Below are positions 1 to 9,502 of a stretch of DNA of 64,000 nucleotides, in pieces. Where the stretch lies: the NCBI GenBank assembly GCA_965221205.1, contig OZ244870.1:434001-498000 (forward strand), written 5' to 3'. Origin of the DNA: CBDFMG01 sp965221205 [NCBI: bacterium] (GTDB lineage Bacteria > SM23-31). Positions within the stretch are counted from its first letter, which is position 1, and the number at the start of each line of letters is the position of its first letter. The notes beneath the pieces are model-generated. The model saw only the letters and a list, made by a program, of their open reading frames with translations, had not been told where the DNA came from and searched no databases. The position numbers and the translations under genes were made by a program.

Positions 1-101
1 TCCTCACTAAGATCGGAAACGTCGTCGGACTTTCCTTCATCAGTATCCACCGTCTCAAACATCTTATTAATTTCTTCTTCGGATAAAAATTCCGCTGCCA
101 T
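1..101 (-). CDS. N-terminal part of a probable flagellar motor switch protein (FliM/FliY/FliN type), cut by the window edge
   Basis: Only the first 33 or so codons are inside the window. The ATG at 101 sits seven bases after a strong AGGAGG site; a second ATG at 107 is too close to that site to be used. The peptide begins MAAEFLSEEEINKMFE and then turns acidic. Switch proteins FliM and FliY start with a short CheY-binding helix of the form LSQEEIDALL, and FLSEEEINKMF resembles it closely. The rest of the gene lies outside, so FliM, FliY and FliN cannot be told apart. A separate FliN-like gene lies at 14907-15320 and the upstream region has a sigma-28-like element, which supports a motility role. 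The call rests on one short motif and could be wrong. Confidence 0.4.
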   Translation of the reverse strand, partial: MAAEFLSEEEINKMFETVDTDEGKSDDVSDLSE

Positions 102-125
102 AACCATCCCTCCTATCTGATATAG

Positions 126-153
126 ATATCGGCATTTTCCGATTTTGACTAAA
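126..153 (-). promoter_or_regulatory. Possible sigma-28 (FliA) promoter
   Basis: Read on the minus strand, positions 133-126 are GCCGATAT, seven of eight matches to the FliA -10 element GCCGATAA. The expected TAAA box about 15 bases upstream is poor (TTTA or TTAG at 149-153). It lies 25 bases before the start codon of the putative switch gene at 101, which fits a late flagellar promoter. The poor -35 keeps this tentative. The rest of 102-329 holds no gene that I can see. Confidence 0.3.
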
Positions 154-329
154 ATGTAGAGGAAGAAAATATTGTACAATGTGATGTAGATTACAGTGGC
201 AGAAAATTCGAGGAAATTTTCGGAGAATTATGATCCGGTTTTAATGTGTATGTTAATACTAAAGAAGTGAAAAGCTGCGAGCATATTTACAGATACTTAA
301 AAGAAACAAAAATAGTATGATATTGAAAA

Positions 330-1610
330 TTAATTGGTTTTACGTTCTTTTTTTTTTGCAGCTGGAAAGAGAATGTTGTTAAGGATCAGCCGGTATCCCG
401 GTGAATTTTTGTGAAGCGACAACTGCGTAGGCGGGTCGCCGATATAATGGGTATAATCCTCCGGATCGTGCCCGCCGTAAAACGTAAAAGTCCCCTGTCC
501 AAAATTTCCGTGGATATATTTAACAAGCGATGATTCTTCAACTTCACCCATGATGACAACTGATTTTTTTATCACATCACGATTGAATCCGGTCGTCTGC
601 CCCATAAAACCTTTGATAACACCAACGTGGTTTTGAGTCAGCATTGTCGGGATTGGATCGTATTTTGCCGAAAACTCAAACAGCGTAAAATAATCTGTCT
701 GTTCATTGCGGGGAAGTGTGCCCGTATTGCTCGGGGGAAAGTCGATATCGGAATATTCATATTCCATCGGATTCATGATGAGTGAAAAGTTTCGAAAAGC
801 AAATGTTTTGGAAAAATCGAGCTTTTCCTGACTATCACCGTCAGGAGGGTCTCCGTCATAGACAGAGCTTACGATATCGACTCCTTCGGAAGAAAGCGCA
901 ATATCGTAGCTATCACAGGCCGAACACATGGCGAACATAAATCCACCTTTAGAGACGTAGTCGCGAATCCATCCTGCGATTGCCCGCTTCTCCTCGGATA
1001 CTTTTCTAAAACCGAGTTTGTTTGCAACTGTTTTAGACATGAGTTGGTCTTCAATATACCACTGTGTTCCGCCGTAGTTCGAATAAAATTTACCATATTG
1101 TCCTGTGAAATCTTCGTGGTGGAGATGAAGCCAGTCATAATCTTCAAGTCTGCCGGCGAAGACCTCTTCATCCCATAAAAGCGTGTAGGAAACCTCTGCA
1201 TAATTGAGGGCGAGCATTACTGCATCGTCCCAGGGAAGTTTATTCGGAGGGGCATAGATAGCAATATTGGGCGCCTTCTCGAGCTTTGCGATATCCATAT
1301 TGTCTTCGTCAATCTCGCTCCTGATTGCAAGGACTTCGTGTTCTCTGATGATCTGATACGTTACACCGCGAATGCGCAGTTCCTGCTCAAGTTTGTCGAA
1401 ATGGTTTACCAGAAAAGAGCCACCGCGGTAATTGAGGAGCCAATCGATAGAAATGTCTTTCTGAAGAGTCCAGAAGGCTGCTCCATATGCTTTGAGATGG
1501 TCATTCTGGGCAATATCCATCGGAATAAGAATGTATTGCGCAAATGATGGCGATATCCCTGTGCAGGAAAAAATAAGCAGCAGGAGAATGATTGTAGCGA
1601 TAGATTTCAT
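330..1610 (-). CDS. Secreted conserved protein with a glutamine-amidotransferase-like core (family often labelled 'asparagine synthetase B')
   Basis: I take the ATG at 1610, because it opens a clean signal peptide (MKSIATIILLLLIFSC..., probable cleavage after SFA near residue 24); upstream in-frame starts would overlap the TPR gene and bury the signal. The mature protein begins with ILIPMDIAQNDHLKAYG and has DWLLNYRGG soon after. From memory these are hallmarks of a family from Bacteroidota, Ignavibacteria and Gemmatimonadota databased as 'asparagine synthetase B'. That name is almost certainly a misnomer, since no PP-loop ATPase domain is visible. A segment GGFMFAMCSACDSYD looks like the nucleophile turn of class I amidotransferase-like folds, and a C-terminal GQGTFTFYGGHDPEDY stretch may complete the site. 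The gene lies 37 bases after the TPR gene and is probably cotranscribed. Substrate and true activity are unknown. Confidence 0.6.
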   Translation of the reverse strand: MKSIATIILLLLIFSCTGISPSFAQYILIPMDIAQNDHLKAYGAAFWTLQKDISIDWLLNYRGGSFLVNHFDKLEQELRIRGVTYQIIREHEVLAIRSEIDEDNMDIAKLEKAPNIAIYAPPNKLPWDDAVMLALNYAEVSYTLLWDEEVFAGRLEDYDWLHLHHEDFTGQYGKFYSNYGGTQWYIEDQLMSKTVANKLGFRKVSEEKRAIAGWIRDYVSKGGFMFAMCSACDSYDIALSSEGVDIVSSVYDGDPPDGDSQEKLDFSKTFAFRNFSLIMNPMEYEYSDIDFPPSNTGTLPRNEQTDYFTLFEFSAKYDPIPTMLTQNHVGVIKGFMGQTTGFNRDVIKKSVVIMGEVEESSLVKYIHGNFGQGTFTFYGGHDPEDYTHYIGDPPTQLSLHKNSPGYRLILNNILFPAAKKKERKTN

Positions 1611-1647
1611 AATCATAGGTGTTTTTAAGTTAAAAGTTGTTTGAGAG

Positions 1648-3564
1648 TTACTGGTCACGCAGATTGCGGATATGTTTCCGGACGGAATCAAGATAAATAG
1701 AGTTAGTATACCTTAGCAAAAATGACTCATACTCAGACAGTGCCAGAATCGGCTGTTCAAGCCGGGTACTATAAAGTTCTGCAATCGATATCGACACCCG
1801 TTCACTGAGAGGGCTGTCAGGGAACAGATTTTGAAATTCATGAAGTGTATTAAGAGATTCATCATACCGTCCCATCGATCTCTGAATTTCCGCAATTTTA
1901 TATACCGAATCGTCAGCAATTGCAAACGAGGATGATTCCGAGATAATCTCTTGAAGTAGCAACTCCGCTTCTGAAAATTTTCGCTGTTTCAATAAAAATT
2001 CTGCTTGAGTATAGCTCCGAAAAGCGGAAGAATCACCATTTTTGTTATCTTCAATAATTAAGATAAGATCAAGAATATCGTTGCTCAGATCACTAGTTCG
2101 GGATGTCTTGTCAAAGAGGTTCTCGAGTCTTTTAAGAACATTTTCTGTTTCGCTTCCATAATAATCGGTCTGAATAGTTTTGAAATCTGCAGCATTTTTG
2201 AGCTCAATCATGTTTTCCTGTGCATGGTTCAGCAATGCGTAATAGAAAGTTGCCTGCTTTCTGTCACCGGAGGCAAGATAGCAGTCACCGATATTTATAG
2301 TTGCTTTCAATCCGGTTTCGGATTGCGGTGAAATTTTCCTTGCGGAATTGTACGCTTCTATGGCACCATCAACATCAAAAAAATAGTGAAATGAAATGTC
2401 ACCGATTCTATAGAATGCGTCCAGAGCATGTTTCGTATTTGGAAAGAGCTTTGTAATTGAAGAGTATTCATCAAGTGCTTCTTGAAGATCTCTCTTCCTG
2501 ATGTGCTTGTTTGTGGAAAATTCTTGATCCGCAGGAGAATGTTCATCAAGAGCAGCGTTTTCTATCGAGCGGGCAACACCGAAGTGTGCCCGCCCATTCT
2601 GGTCACTGTCTGGATACAGATCACGAAAATGGCTGTATGCTTCTTCTGAGTAACTATAAGCCCCGACTGCAAAAACTTGATCGGCATAGTTCAAAATTTG
2701 TGTGCCTTCAGATGCCAGCACCGAATCAAGGGTGATATAGCTGTCAAGAGCCTTACGGTACTCTTTGTTTTTGATATAATAACCCGAGAGCAGTTTTCTG
2801 AATAGCGGGCCATTTAATGAGTCCTCACTTACGGATTCCAGCTCATACGTCACAGCGGCAACCACACTGCTGTCGGCTGGAAAACTGTTAATGCGCTGCT
2901 CAGCAATTGTGAGAAATGCAGGATTGACCGTTACCATTGTAATGTATTCAAGTGAGGCGTTTATATATTCCTGACGGTAAAAATATATATTTGCCAGTTC
3001 ACTGGCGAATGCTTCAGGATCTCCGAGGTTTTCTCTTCCCAAGTGCAGGGTACCGACAGCCTCATCATAGAGTCTCGATCCTTGCTGAAGCTGAGAAACA
3101 AATCTGTAACTTGATTCATCACCCGGATTCAGTTCGATAATTTGTGTCCAATCCTGCTTTGCTTCACCTTCTTTTCCAGACAAAAAGAATGCTCTTGCCC
3201 GTTCACCGAGAAGATTTTTATTTCGAGGATAGGCCTGAATAGCTACTGCTAAATACTCAAGCCATTCCTCGTACCGTTTCAGATTCTCAAGAGTTCTGCG
3301 CACTTTAAAAAAATACGTCTGATTGTCGGGATGCAGCGAATATATCTCTTTGTATATCGCGAGTGCTTCTTCAGGATAGCCCTGTTTTTCTATCTGCTGT
3401 GCAAAGACAAATTTTCGGACTATTGCATCGTCTGTCTGGCCGTATGCCGATGTATTAACCGATAGGACAGCAAACACGGTCATGAATACAAGGAGTATGT
3501 CCGTATGGATGAAATTAATCCTTCTCAAGAAATGAGCCGATAATATTATTGAATGCTTATTCAT
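1648..3564 (-). CDS. Periplasmic or membrane-anchored TPR-repeat protein
   Basis: The product has 638 residues. An N-terminal hydrophobic segment at about 20-42 (IHTDILLVFMTVFAVLSV), ending NTSAYGQ, is a signal peptide or anchor. After it come many 34-residue helix-pair units with the TPR pattern, for example EEALAIYKEIYSLHPDN near 50, GEAKQDWTQIIELNPGD near 115 and AIEAYNSARKISP near 400. The last 120 residues (SEAELLLQEI..., DESLNTLHEFQNLFPDSPL, ALSEYESFLLRY) resemble the TPR tails of YbgF/BamD-like envelope proteins. Such proteins are protein-interaction scaffolds. The downstream neighbour is the secreted 'asparagine synthetase B'-like protein, and DUF4175 lies just beyond; this grouping recurs in FCB genomes and suggests a shared envelope function. 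No catalytic motif is visible. Confidence 0.7.
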   Translation of the reverse strand: MNKHSIILSAHFLRRINFIHTDILLVFMTVFAVLSVNTSAYGQTDDAIVRKFVFAQQIEKQGYPEEALAIYKEIYSLHPDNQTYFFKVRRTLENLKRYEEWLEYLAVAIQAYPRNKNLLGERARAFFLSGKEGEAKQDWTQIIELNPGDESSYRFVSQLQQGSRLYDEAVGTLHLGRENLGDPEAFASELANIYFYRQEYINASLEYITMVTVNPAFLTIAEQRINSFPADSSVVAAVTYELESVSEDSLNGPLFRKLLSGYYIKNKEYRKALDSYITLDSVLASEGTQILNYADQVFAVGAYSYSEEAYSHFRDLYPDSDQNGRAHFGVARSIENAALDEHSPADQEFSTNKHIRKRDLQEALDEYSSITKLFPNTKHALDAFYRIGDISFHYFFDVDGAIEAYNSARKISPQSETGLKATINIGDCYLASGDRKQATFYYALLNHAQENMIELKNAADFKTIQTDYYGSETENVLKRLENLFDKTSRTSDLSNDILDLILIIEDNKNGDSSAFRSYTQAEFLLKQRKFSEAELLLQEIISESSSFAIADDSVYKIAEIQRSMGRYDESLNTLHEFQNLFPDSPLSERVSISIAELYSTRLEQPILALSEYESFLLRYTNSIYLDSVRKHIRNLRDQ

Positions 3565-3647
3565 TTATTATGTACTAAATGTTTATTTCTGATTTTTTTA
3601 TGAAATTATTAATAACATGCAGAAAAGTCGCCAAATTAATAATTGCG

Positions 3648-3676
3648 TTGAAATAAAAAAACATTTATATTATGCT
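3648..3676 (+). promoter_or_regulatory. Weak sigma-70-like promoter before the small membrane protein
   Basis: TTGAAA at 3648-3653 and TATGCT at 3671-3676 are separated by 17 bases, each a partial match to consensus, and lie about 70 bases before the start at 3746. The surrounding 3565-3745 is very AT-rich, so chance matches are likely. Confidence 0.3.
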
Positions 3677-3745
3677 TTAGTAAATTTTCTGAAACTACAG
3701 GTCTCCTAAAGTTGTTAAACTAATGTATAAAAGGTATTTGCAGTA

Positions 3746-4075
3746 ATGGATATATACACAATACAACTTTTAATATTGGTTCTTGGAATCGGACTGCTGT
3801 TTGGCAGTGTCATCTCCTATTTCATCATGCATAGAATTTTGCAGAAAAATATTACTTCTCTCTCTCAAAAAATCAAAATTCTCAATGCGCAGCAGGAAGA
3901 TCTGCCCCTTGAAAAAGGCAAACGGCGTGAAGACCTGCTTGTCCTGGCAAGTAAGCTAAAACAGATTGAGAATAATATTCAAATGATTCGCCAAAAAGAA
4001 TTTAATACCTACATCGACAAACTCAACCGCCTGCTTGATCAGACAGGGATTACCCAGGTTAACGTAAAGGACTGA
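3746..4075 (+). CDS. Small single-pass membrane protein with a coiled-coil tail
   Basis: The 109-residue product has one strong transmembrane helix at about residues 6-28 (TIQLLILVLGIGLLFGSVISY) followed by a charged segment with heptad-like spacing, including LVLASKLKQIENNIQMIRQ at about 72-90. I do not recognise a family. It is the only plus-strand gene between the TPR gene and DUF4175 and converges on the latter with 20 bases between stop codons. The start has no obvious Shine-Dalgarno sequence. Coding is supported by an uninterrupted frame, the membrane topology and a plausible promoter, not by homology. Confidence 0.55.
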   Translation: MDIYTIQLLILVLGIGLLFGSVISYFIMHRILQKNITSLSQKIKILNAQQEDLPLEKGKRREDLLVLASKLKQIENNIQMIRQKEFNTYIDKLNRLLDQTGITQVNVKD

Positions 4076-4095
4076 ACTTTTCCGATTGGGCTTTG

Positions 4096-7000
4096 TCATT
4101 CCTGCTTATTCAATTGCTCAAAATAGTTTCTGATTAACTCCTCAAAATCTCTCTTATAACCTTCTCGGAGTGCATTCATGAGTCGTTCCTCAAGAATATT
4201 TGAACCCTCTCCAAGATTTTCAGGAAGTATTCCCGGATCAACAGCGTCATATTCCTGTGCGGTTTCTGCTTCTCTTTTATTGCTGAAATCCCGTCGATGA
4301 ATCGAACGCTGCGCATCAAGCATTCGTGAAAAAATACGCTGCTGCAGCTGCACGGTACGTTCAGTGATTTTCATGTTTTCCAAATTGTTTATAATTTCCT
4401 GCATTTCAGAACTTATGTTTTTGAGCCGTGATTGCAAACCTTCCTGCCCCTGCATTTCCCTCTGTAATTCTTCAAGACTCTTCTGTATTAATTGCTGGTC
4501 TCTTTTTAATCGTTGCAGTGCGGCCGTTTCATTTTGCGAGTATCCCTGTCTCTGTAATAGCGGCAATGTTTGTTCATTGACACCTCCTTGCGCACCAGAG
4601 AGCTGTTCCATTCTCTCCAGATACTCATTAAATCCGATGCCTGTTTGTGAGTTTTGTGCCTGACTGATGGTCGACCTGAGGATATCAATCGACTCATTAA
4701 GCCCCTGAAGCGATTGAATCTGCTGTGAAATGGTTCCGTTTTTATCCCGAGCTTCAAGCTTGGCTATTGACTCTTGCATCGAACGCATAGATTGGGAAAT
4801 ACTTTTTCCTAGTTCCGGCGGGATAAAAAATGTCTGTTCCGAAAGCTCTACAAGATCTTTAATGACACGTGTAAGACCAGACGAAATATTTAGTTGCTCA
4901 TCGGCAATAATTGTGTAGTTGTTACTGTTTGGTGTAAGAGAACTACTGTTCGTTTTAGCCGTCTCCTGATTTTTCGAGAGTTGAAGAAGGTTTGAGGCGG
5001 ATTTCCGCATTTCCGAGACAATTTTATCTTTCATGGAATTGGCCATTTCTTGTTGAACAGCCCTGAGGCCGTCCTCGATTGCTTCAAGATCCTGAGAAAT
5101 TCCTGCACCAGACTCACGAGATGTTGCAAAGTCATCTTCCCTGATAGCTTTGCTCATGCGGTCCATTCTGTCAGATATCTCCTGCCGTTCTATCGATTCA
5201 AACATACGACCGAGTTGGTCTGCTGGAATATCAGGTTGTTCAATTGCCTTTTCCAAGACATTTTCAATTGCAAGCTGTAAATTATCGGTATCCTGCGCAA
5301 GGTTGCTTTCCTGTTGCGCAAGAGAATTTTGCTCCAACTGCTGCGAAGAAGAAGATTCACTGTTTTCAAGCGATGAAAGTTCACTATTAATCGCCTGTTG
5401 TGTGTGGGTAATTGTTTCGATCCGTGTGACTATCTCGTCAATCATTTGTTCAGCTTGAAGTTTTCTGAGTAGTTTAAGTGTCCGGTCAACACGTTCAAGA
5501 AATTCCTCCTGTGCTGCCCGAAAGTTGGAAATCTCCTGCTGCTTTTCTTTAAGCGGTCCTTCTTGCTCCATTGATTTTTGCAGAGATTGGAGCATTTCCT
5601 GCAGTTCTGGAGATATTAGTTCGCTTAAAAGCTCTTGAAGTTCCTTGTATTTATCGAGCGTCTGCGAAGAAAGAAGATCATTCTGTTCAAACTTTTGGGT
5701 CAGGTTTTCAATCTCTTTCTTTATCTCTTCAACAGTTTTCTGGATTTCTTTTTGTTTGCGTATTGCTTCTTCAGTTTTTTGCTGTTGTTCCCAGTCAAGC
5801 TTCTCCGATTTCAAATATTCTCGAGTCAATTCGGTCAAATCATTCTGAAGTGCTCTACTCTCCTCAACAATTTCCTCAAGCTTTTCTTCCTGCTCTACCT
5901 GAATTTCAGAGGCCTGAGAAAATAGCTCGTTCAATGACGGCAACCGTAGGCGGAAGAAGCGAGACCGGGTATGCTTCGGGCCGGAAACTGCATCATTATC
6001 GAACACATCCGCGAAATAGGTAGTCTGTTCTTCGGGAAATAATTGAATCTGTTTCAAATCCAACAGAAAGTGAATATCCTGTACAGCTTTGCTGCGTCTT
6101 TCAAATGGTAATTCTAAATATGTAAAATTATTGTCATTGTGCTCTTTTACGAGTTCAGCAGATTTCTGAGAAGTCCCCGATTCTTCGATACGGTAACCGA
6201 GCCTGAGACGGGAAATTCCGTAATCGTCGCTGATCTTCAAACCGAGAATCACCTGCCGATCGTCGGTAAGATCGGTATCTTCCCCTGGGCGTAGTAACTG
6301 GATAAACGGATAAGCATCATCAAGAGCGGTAATTCTGTATTCGATAGGTTCACTATTCGTTATTCCGTCTCTATCCTTGAGCTGAACTGTATACCGCTTC
6401 GATTGAGTAACAGCAAATGTGCCGGTCGCGTTTGAGTCGCTAACAGACAGAGGAAGAGTACTTCCTTTGTTAAATTGAATGAGTGCTTCCGTAACCGGTT
6501 TATTCAGAGTAAGATCGATCCTGACTTGTGTCCCTTTCAGCGCCGCAATATCTCCAATATTGTCTTCAAGAAAATTGCTGCCGATTCCAGTATACTCAGG
6601 TCGTTCAAGAAGTACCTTCATCATTCGGACCATTGGGTGGTGAACAACTGATACTGTAAACGATTCCGATACGATGGTTCTTCCGATAAGAGACCGTTCA
6701 TCGTCGTATCCTGTTACATAGTAGTCAAATGGAGTGTTGACTTGCGGAAAGTCGAAGGTATACCGTCCAGTAGCGCTATTTTCCGGAGTGTGTGATTCGG
6801 TAAAAGTTTTGCCCTCTTGTTGTGTATGTAGAAGAATATCACCCGGATCAGTACCGTCAACTCGTACAGCGATTTGTAGCTGTTTTCCTCGGATCAGTTC
6901 AACAGATCCTGGAAATACATCGAATGAAAACGATGCAGGTACTGGATAAAAAATTGTGGGATGGATAAGGCGATCTGCCGATTGAAACAACGCGTCGGAG

Positions 7001-7554
7001 CTAAAAAATATCGGAAATGCCGCGATAAGAGAAAAAACCACCGAATATTTTCCCAGTGAGCGGATTTTACGGTAATCGATACTTTTTTTGAAGTTGAATG
7101 AACCGAACTCGTGTCCGATCCGGTCCATTGCCTCATTGATAAGTGCAGGTGAAGTGTGCAGCTTTGGAGATGAAAGCTCTCCGAATAACTGCATTCCGTT
7201 CAACAACTTGTCCTCTATTTCCGGGAAGGTATTTCCAACATTTCTCGAAATAGATTCGAACGAAAACTGTTTTTCTTGACCGGTATACGCTTTGACGATT
7301 TGATAGACATGGAACACAATGGTGCCGCACCCAACACATGCTATTACAATGCTGACAAGAATCCTATAGGGCACCGGAAGCCATAGATAGTGCTCGATTG
7401 CCAAACCTGCTGCACACACCGGTCCGACAATTAGAAAAAGCCGTAGCAGGTACGTTACAATCCATATAGATTGTTCCAGCTTTTTCAGCCGGTTCAGTCT
7501 GCCAATAAATGTATTGTAATATCCGGATGTGTCCATAGGTATACAGTCGTCCAT
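4096..7554 (-). CDS. DUF4175 family large membrane protein with long coiled coil
   Basis: The product has 1152 residues. Two hydrophobic segments near the N-terminus (about 35-55 and 62-85) and a third near 180-200 anchor it. A beta-rich extracytoplasmic part follows, to about residue 545 (for example LDDAYPFIQLLRPGED and VILGLKISDDYGISRLRLGY, typical of DUF4175). The remaining 600 residues are rich in glutamine and glutamate and form coiled coils with repeated LE..QEL patterns. This architecture is that of DUF4175 proteins found next to gliding, von Willebrand-like and AAA ATPase genes in FCB bacteria; their function is not established. I kept the ATG at 7554 because AGAGGCGG precedes it; a second ATG at 7536 is possible. 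It is well separated from the TonB receptor upstream (128 bases). Confidence 0.75.
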   Translation of the reverse strand: MDDCIPMDTSGYYNTFIGRLNRLKKLEQSIWIVTYLLRLFLIVGPVCAAGLAIEHYLWLPVPYRILVSIVIACVGCGTIVFHVYQIVKAYTGQEKQFSFESISRNVGNTFPEIEDKLLNGMQLFGELSSPKLHTSPALINEAMDRIGHEFGSFNFKKSIDYRKIRSLGKYSVVFSLIAAFPIFFSSDALFQSADRLIHPTIFYPVPASFSFDVFPGSVELIRGKQLQIAVRVDGTDPGDILLHTQQEGKTFTESHTPENSATGRYTFDFPQVNTPFDYYVTGYDDERSLIGRTIVSESFTVSVVHHPMVRMMKVLLERPEYTGIGSNFLEDNIGDIAALKGTQVRIDLTLNKPVTEALIQFNKGSTLPLSVSDSNATGTFAVTQSKRYTVQLKDRDGITNSEPIEYRITALDDAYPFIQLLRPGEDTDLTDDRQVILGLKISDDYGISRLRLGYRIEESGTSQKSAELVKEHNDNNFTYLELPFERRSKAVQDIHFLLDLKQIQLFPEEQTTYFADVFDNDAVSGPKHTRSRFFRLRLPSLNELFSQASEIQVEQEEKLEEIVEESRALQNDLTELTREYLKSEKLDWEQQQKTEEAIRKQKEIQKTVEEIKKEIENLTQKFEQNDLLSSQTLDKYKELQELLSELISPELQEMLQSLQKSMEQEGPLKEKQQEISNFRAAQEEFLERVDRTLKLLRKLQAEQMIDEIVTRIETITHTQQAINSELSSLENSESSSSQQLEQNSLAQQESNLAQDTDNLQLAIENVLEKAIEQPDIPADQLGRMFESIERQEISDRMDRMSKAIREDDFATSRESGAGISQDLEAIEDGLRAVQQEMANSMKDKIVSEMRKSASNLLQLSKNQETAKTNSSSLTPNSNNYTIIADEQLNISSGLTRVIKDLVELSEQTFFIPPELGKSISQSMRSMQESIAKLEARDKNGTISQQIQSLQGLNESIDILRSTISQAQNSQTGIGFNEYLERMEQLSGAQGGVNEQTLPLLQRQGYSQNETAALQRLKRDQQLIQKSLEELQREMQGQEGLQSRLKNISSEMQEIINNLENMKITERTVQLQQRIFSRMLDAQRSIHRRDFSNKREAETAQEYDAVDPGILPENLGEGSNILEERLMNALREGYKRDFEELIRNYFEQLNKQE

Positions 7555-7681
7555 TTGCCGCCTCTATGCCACTTAAGACGGACATGATATTTACAGGTAG
7601 ATCAGCATGCGGGTACATTAATAGAATGCGCAACACAGGACGAGAGTTCTTTTGAACTAAATACTCAAAGAGCAACATTTT

Positions 7682-9502
7682 TTATAGAGAGAATCGTGCC
7701 CGGATGTAAATAGCGCGGCCAGGCATAGGCACATTTCGGATTTCCTGATATTCCTCATCCAGAAGATTCAACCCGTCAACATTAAATGTAAAGTCCTCAA
7801 ACCGGTAACTGATGCGTGCATCCAATACCCACGAATTGTTTACACCTTTCGGCGCATTTGCAGTCCGTTCTCGCCAGTTCACTGCCGTCAAAAAATGGAG
7901 TTTGTCTGATATCGCAAATCTTGGTGTCAGAGAGAGATGGTGCTTTGGATAAATAAACAGATAACGTGAATCAACATCATCCTTATCAATATTTTGATGG
8001 AGGTAGGTATAGCTAAGTTTAAAAGAAAAAACCGTATTCGGGGCAATGTTTAATTCCTGTTCAACACCCTGCGACACTACATCCACAAACGTAAAAGCTT
8101 CGAAATGATCATCGACCAATTTCCAATCGATCGTACTGTCTTGGCTACGCCGGTAATATGTCGTCGATCCATTTATAGAGCTGCCGATCTGATATTCTGT
8201 TCCGGAATCGAAATTAATTGCACGTTCAGGTTCGAGAGTCGGGTCTCCTTCGTTAAATGAGTTCAGTGGAGAATAGAGTTCGATAAAGGTAGGTGCTCTA
8301 AACGATCTACCGATTGACGACTTGAGAAATAGATTTGGATTCATTATATATCCGAAGCCGAGGGATGGATTTAATTCAGTTCCCCACTCAGAATGATTAT
8401 CAATCCTGATGCCCATGTTGACAAGAAAATCATCGGAAAAACTCTGTCCGTATTCACTGAAAAATGCATAACGCTCATTATCGTGGTTACCGAGGCTAGT
8501 GCTCTCGATACTCACAAGATTTGCCTCAGCGCCGATAGTGAAACTGCCTGTATTTTCTGTCGTAAACCGGCCTGTCCACTCAAAAGTTGAGCGCCGGGTT
8601 GTGTGGTTTGCAGTAAATATTGATGGATCAAAATAGAAAAATGTCCACATATCTTTGTGCTGCTTAAAATGGAGATTGAGTGTCGAGGTAAACGTGTCTG
8701 AAAATTTCGAAATTGTATTGACTCCGGCATATATCGACCGGGTTTCTTCATACTCTTTCCCGGCTGTTGTGTAAAATCCTTGCGCGCCGAAATCCTTTTC
8801 AACGACGCCGCCGGATAACGATATTTTGTGTTTACTTACTGGAAGGCTGCTTTTCCAGTGCGCTGTTCTCATTCTGTACTGTCGATTAAAATCTTCGTAT
8901 CCGTCTGAGACCTGTGAGTCGAATGAGAGACGATGTACTCCTAATCCTGATGAGCCTGCTGTGAAAGAGCCCCCCGCATTAAAGGTGCCGAACGACCCAC
9001 CGCTGATATCAATAGTATAGCGTGAATCGGCACGGTTTCGTGTGATAATATTGATAACGCCTCCGAATGCGTCCGGACCGTATAGTGCAGAACCGTGCCC
9101 ACGAAGTACTTCGATACGTTCAATATCATGGAGGGTTACTGGAACATTTATATTGTGGTGACCAGTCTGCGGATCAGTCATCCTGACGCCGTCAAGCATA
9201 ATGAGGACCTGCTCAAAACCGGCGCCGCGAAGCGACGGATCTGCTTGAATACCGGCTGCTCCCCGGGCATTCATGGAAATTCCAAGCGCATAGTTCATCA
9301 ATTGCGTAATATTCTGTGCCGGAAGCTGTATGATATCACTGCGAGTCAGGACTGAAACGTTCCGTGTTGCGGCATATTTAACGTCGAGCCGGGTCGCCGT
9401 AACGGTAACGGAATCAACCCCATATGTTTTCCACGGTGTTTGTGCAAAAATATTGGTGCTCATTAGCACAACTGCTGCAAAAACTGCTGCAAATCTATTC
9501 AT
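7682..9502 (-). CDS. TonB-dependent outer-membrane receptor (BtuB/CirA-like)
   Basis: The product has 606 residues. A signal peptide (MNRFAAVFAAVVLMSTNIFA, about 1-20) is followed by a TonB-box-like segment, DSVTVTATRLD, at about 29-39. The plug domain (about 45-155) carries QVLIMLDGVRM and the diagnostic RGHGSALYGPDAFGGVINI. The remainder alternates in the manner of a 22-stranded barrel and ends with IYIRARFSL. Such receptors import cobalamin, siderophores or other large ligands using TonB energy. The substrate cannot be read from the sequence; no cobalamin riboswitch, Fur box or adjacent periplasmic binding protein is visible. A good site (GAAAGGGAG) precedes the ATG. It is probably transcribed alone. 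Confidence 0.9.
   Translation of the reverse strand: MNRFAAVFAAVVLMSTNIFAQTPWKTYGVDSVTVTATRLDVKYAATRNVSVLTRSDIIQLPAQNITQLMNYALGISMNARGAAGIQADPSLRGAGFEQVLIMLDGVRMTDPQTGHHNINVPVTLHDIERIEVLRGHGSALYGPDAFGGVINIITRNRADSRYTIDISGGSFGTFNAGGSFTAGSSGLGVHRLSFDSQVSDGYEDFNRQYRMRTAHWKSSLPVSKHKISLSGGVVEKDFGAQGFYTTAGKEYEETRSIYAGVNTISKFSDTFTSTLNLHFKQHKDMWTFFYFDPSIFTANHTTRRSTFEWTGRFTTENTGSFTIGAEANLVSIESTSLGNHDNERYAFFSEYGQSFSDDFLVNMGIRIDNHSEWGTELNPSLGFGYIMNPNLFLKSSIGRSFRAPTFIELYSPLNSFNEGDPTLEPERAINFDSGTEYQIGSSINGSTTYYRRSQDSTIDWKLVDDHFEAFTFVDVVSQGVEQELNIAPNTVFSFKLSYTYLHQNIDKDDVDSRYLFIYPKHHLSLTPRFAISDKLHFLTAVNWRERTANAPKGVNNSWVLDARISYRFEDFTFNVDGLNLLDEEYQEIRNVPMPGRAIYIRARFSL

Noticed and set aside
5571-6023. 150-codon plus-strand frame within DUF4175
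   Set aside because: It is the antisense image of the glutamine- and glutamate-rich coiled coil; composition is that of reversed coil codons.
7364-7678. 104-codon minus-strand frame overlapping the start of DUF4175
   Set aside because: It lies in another frame over well-supported DUF4175 codons and has no recognisable content.
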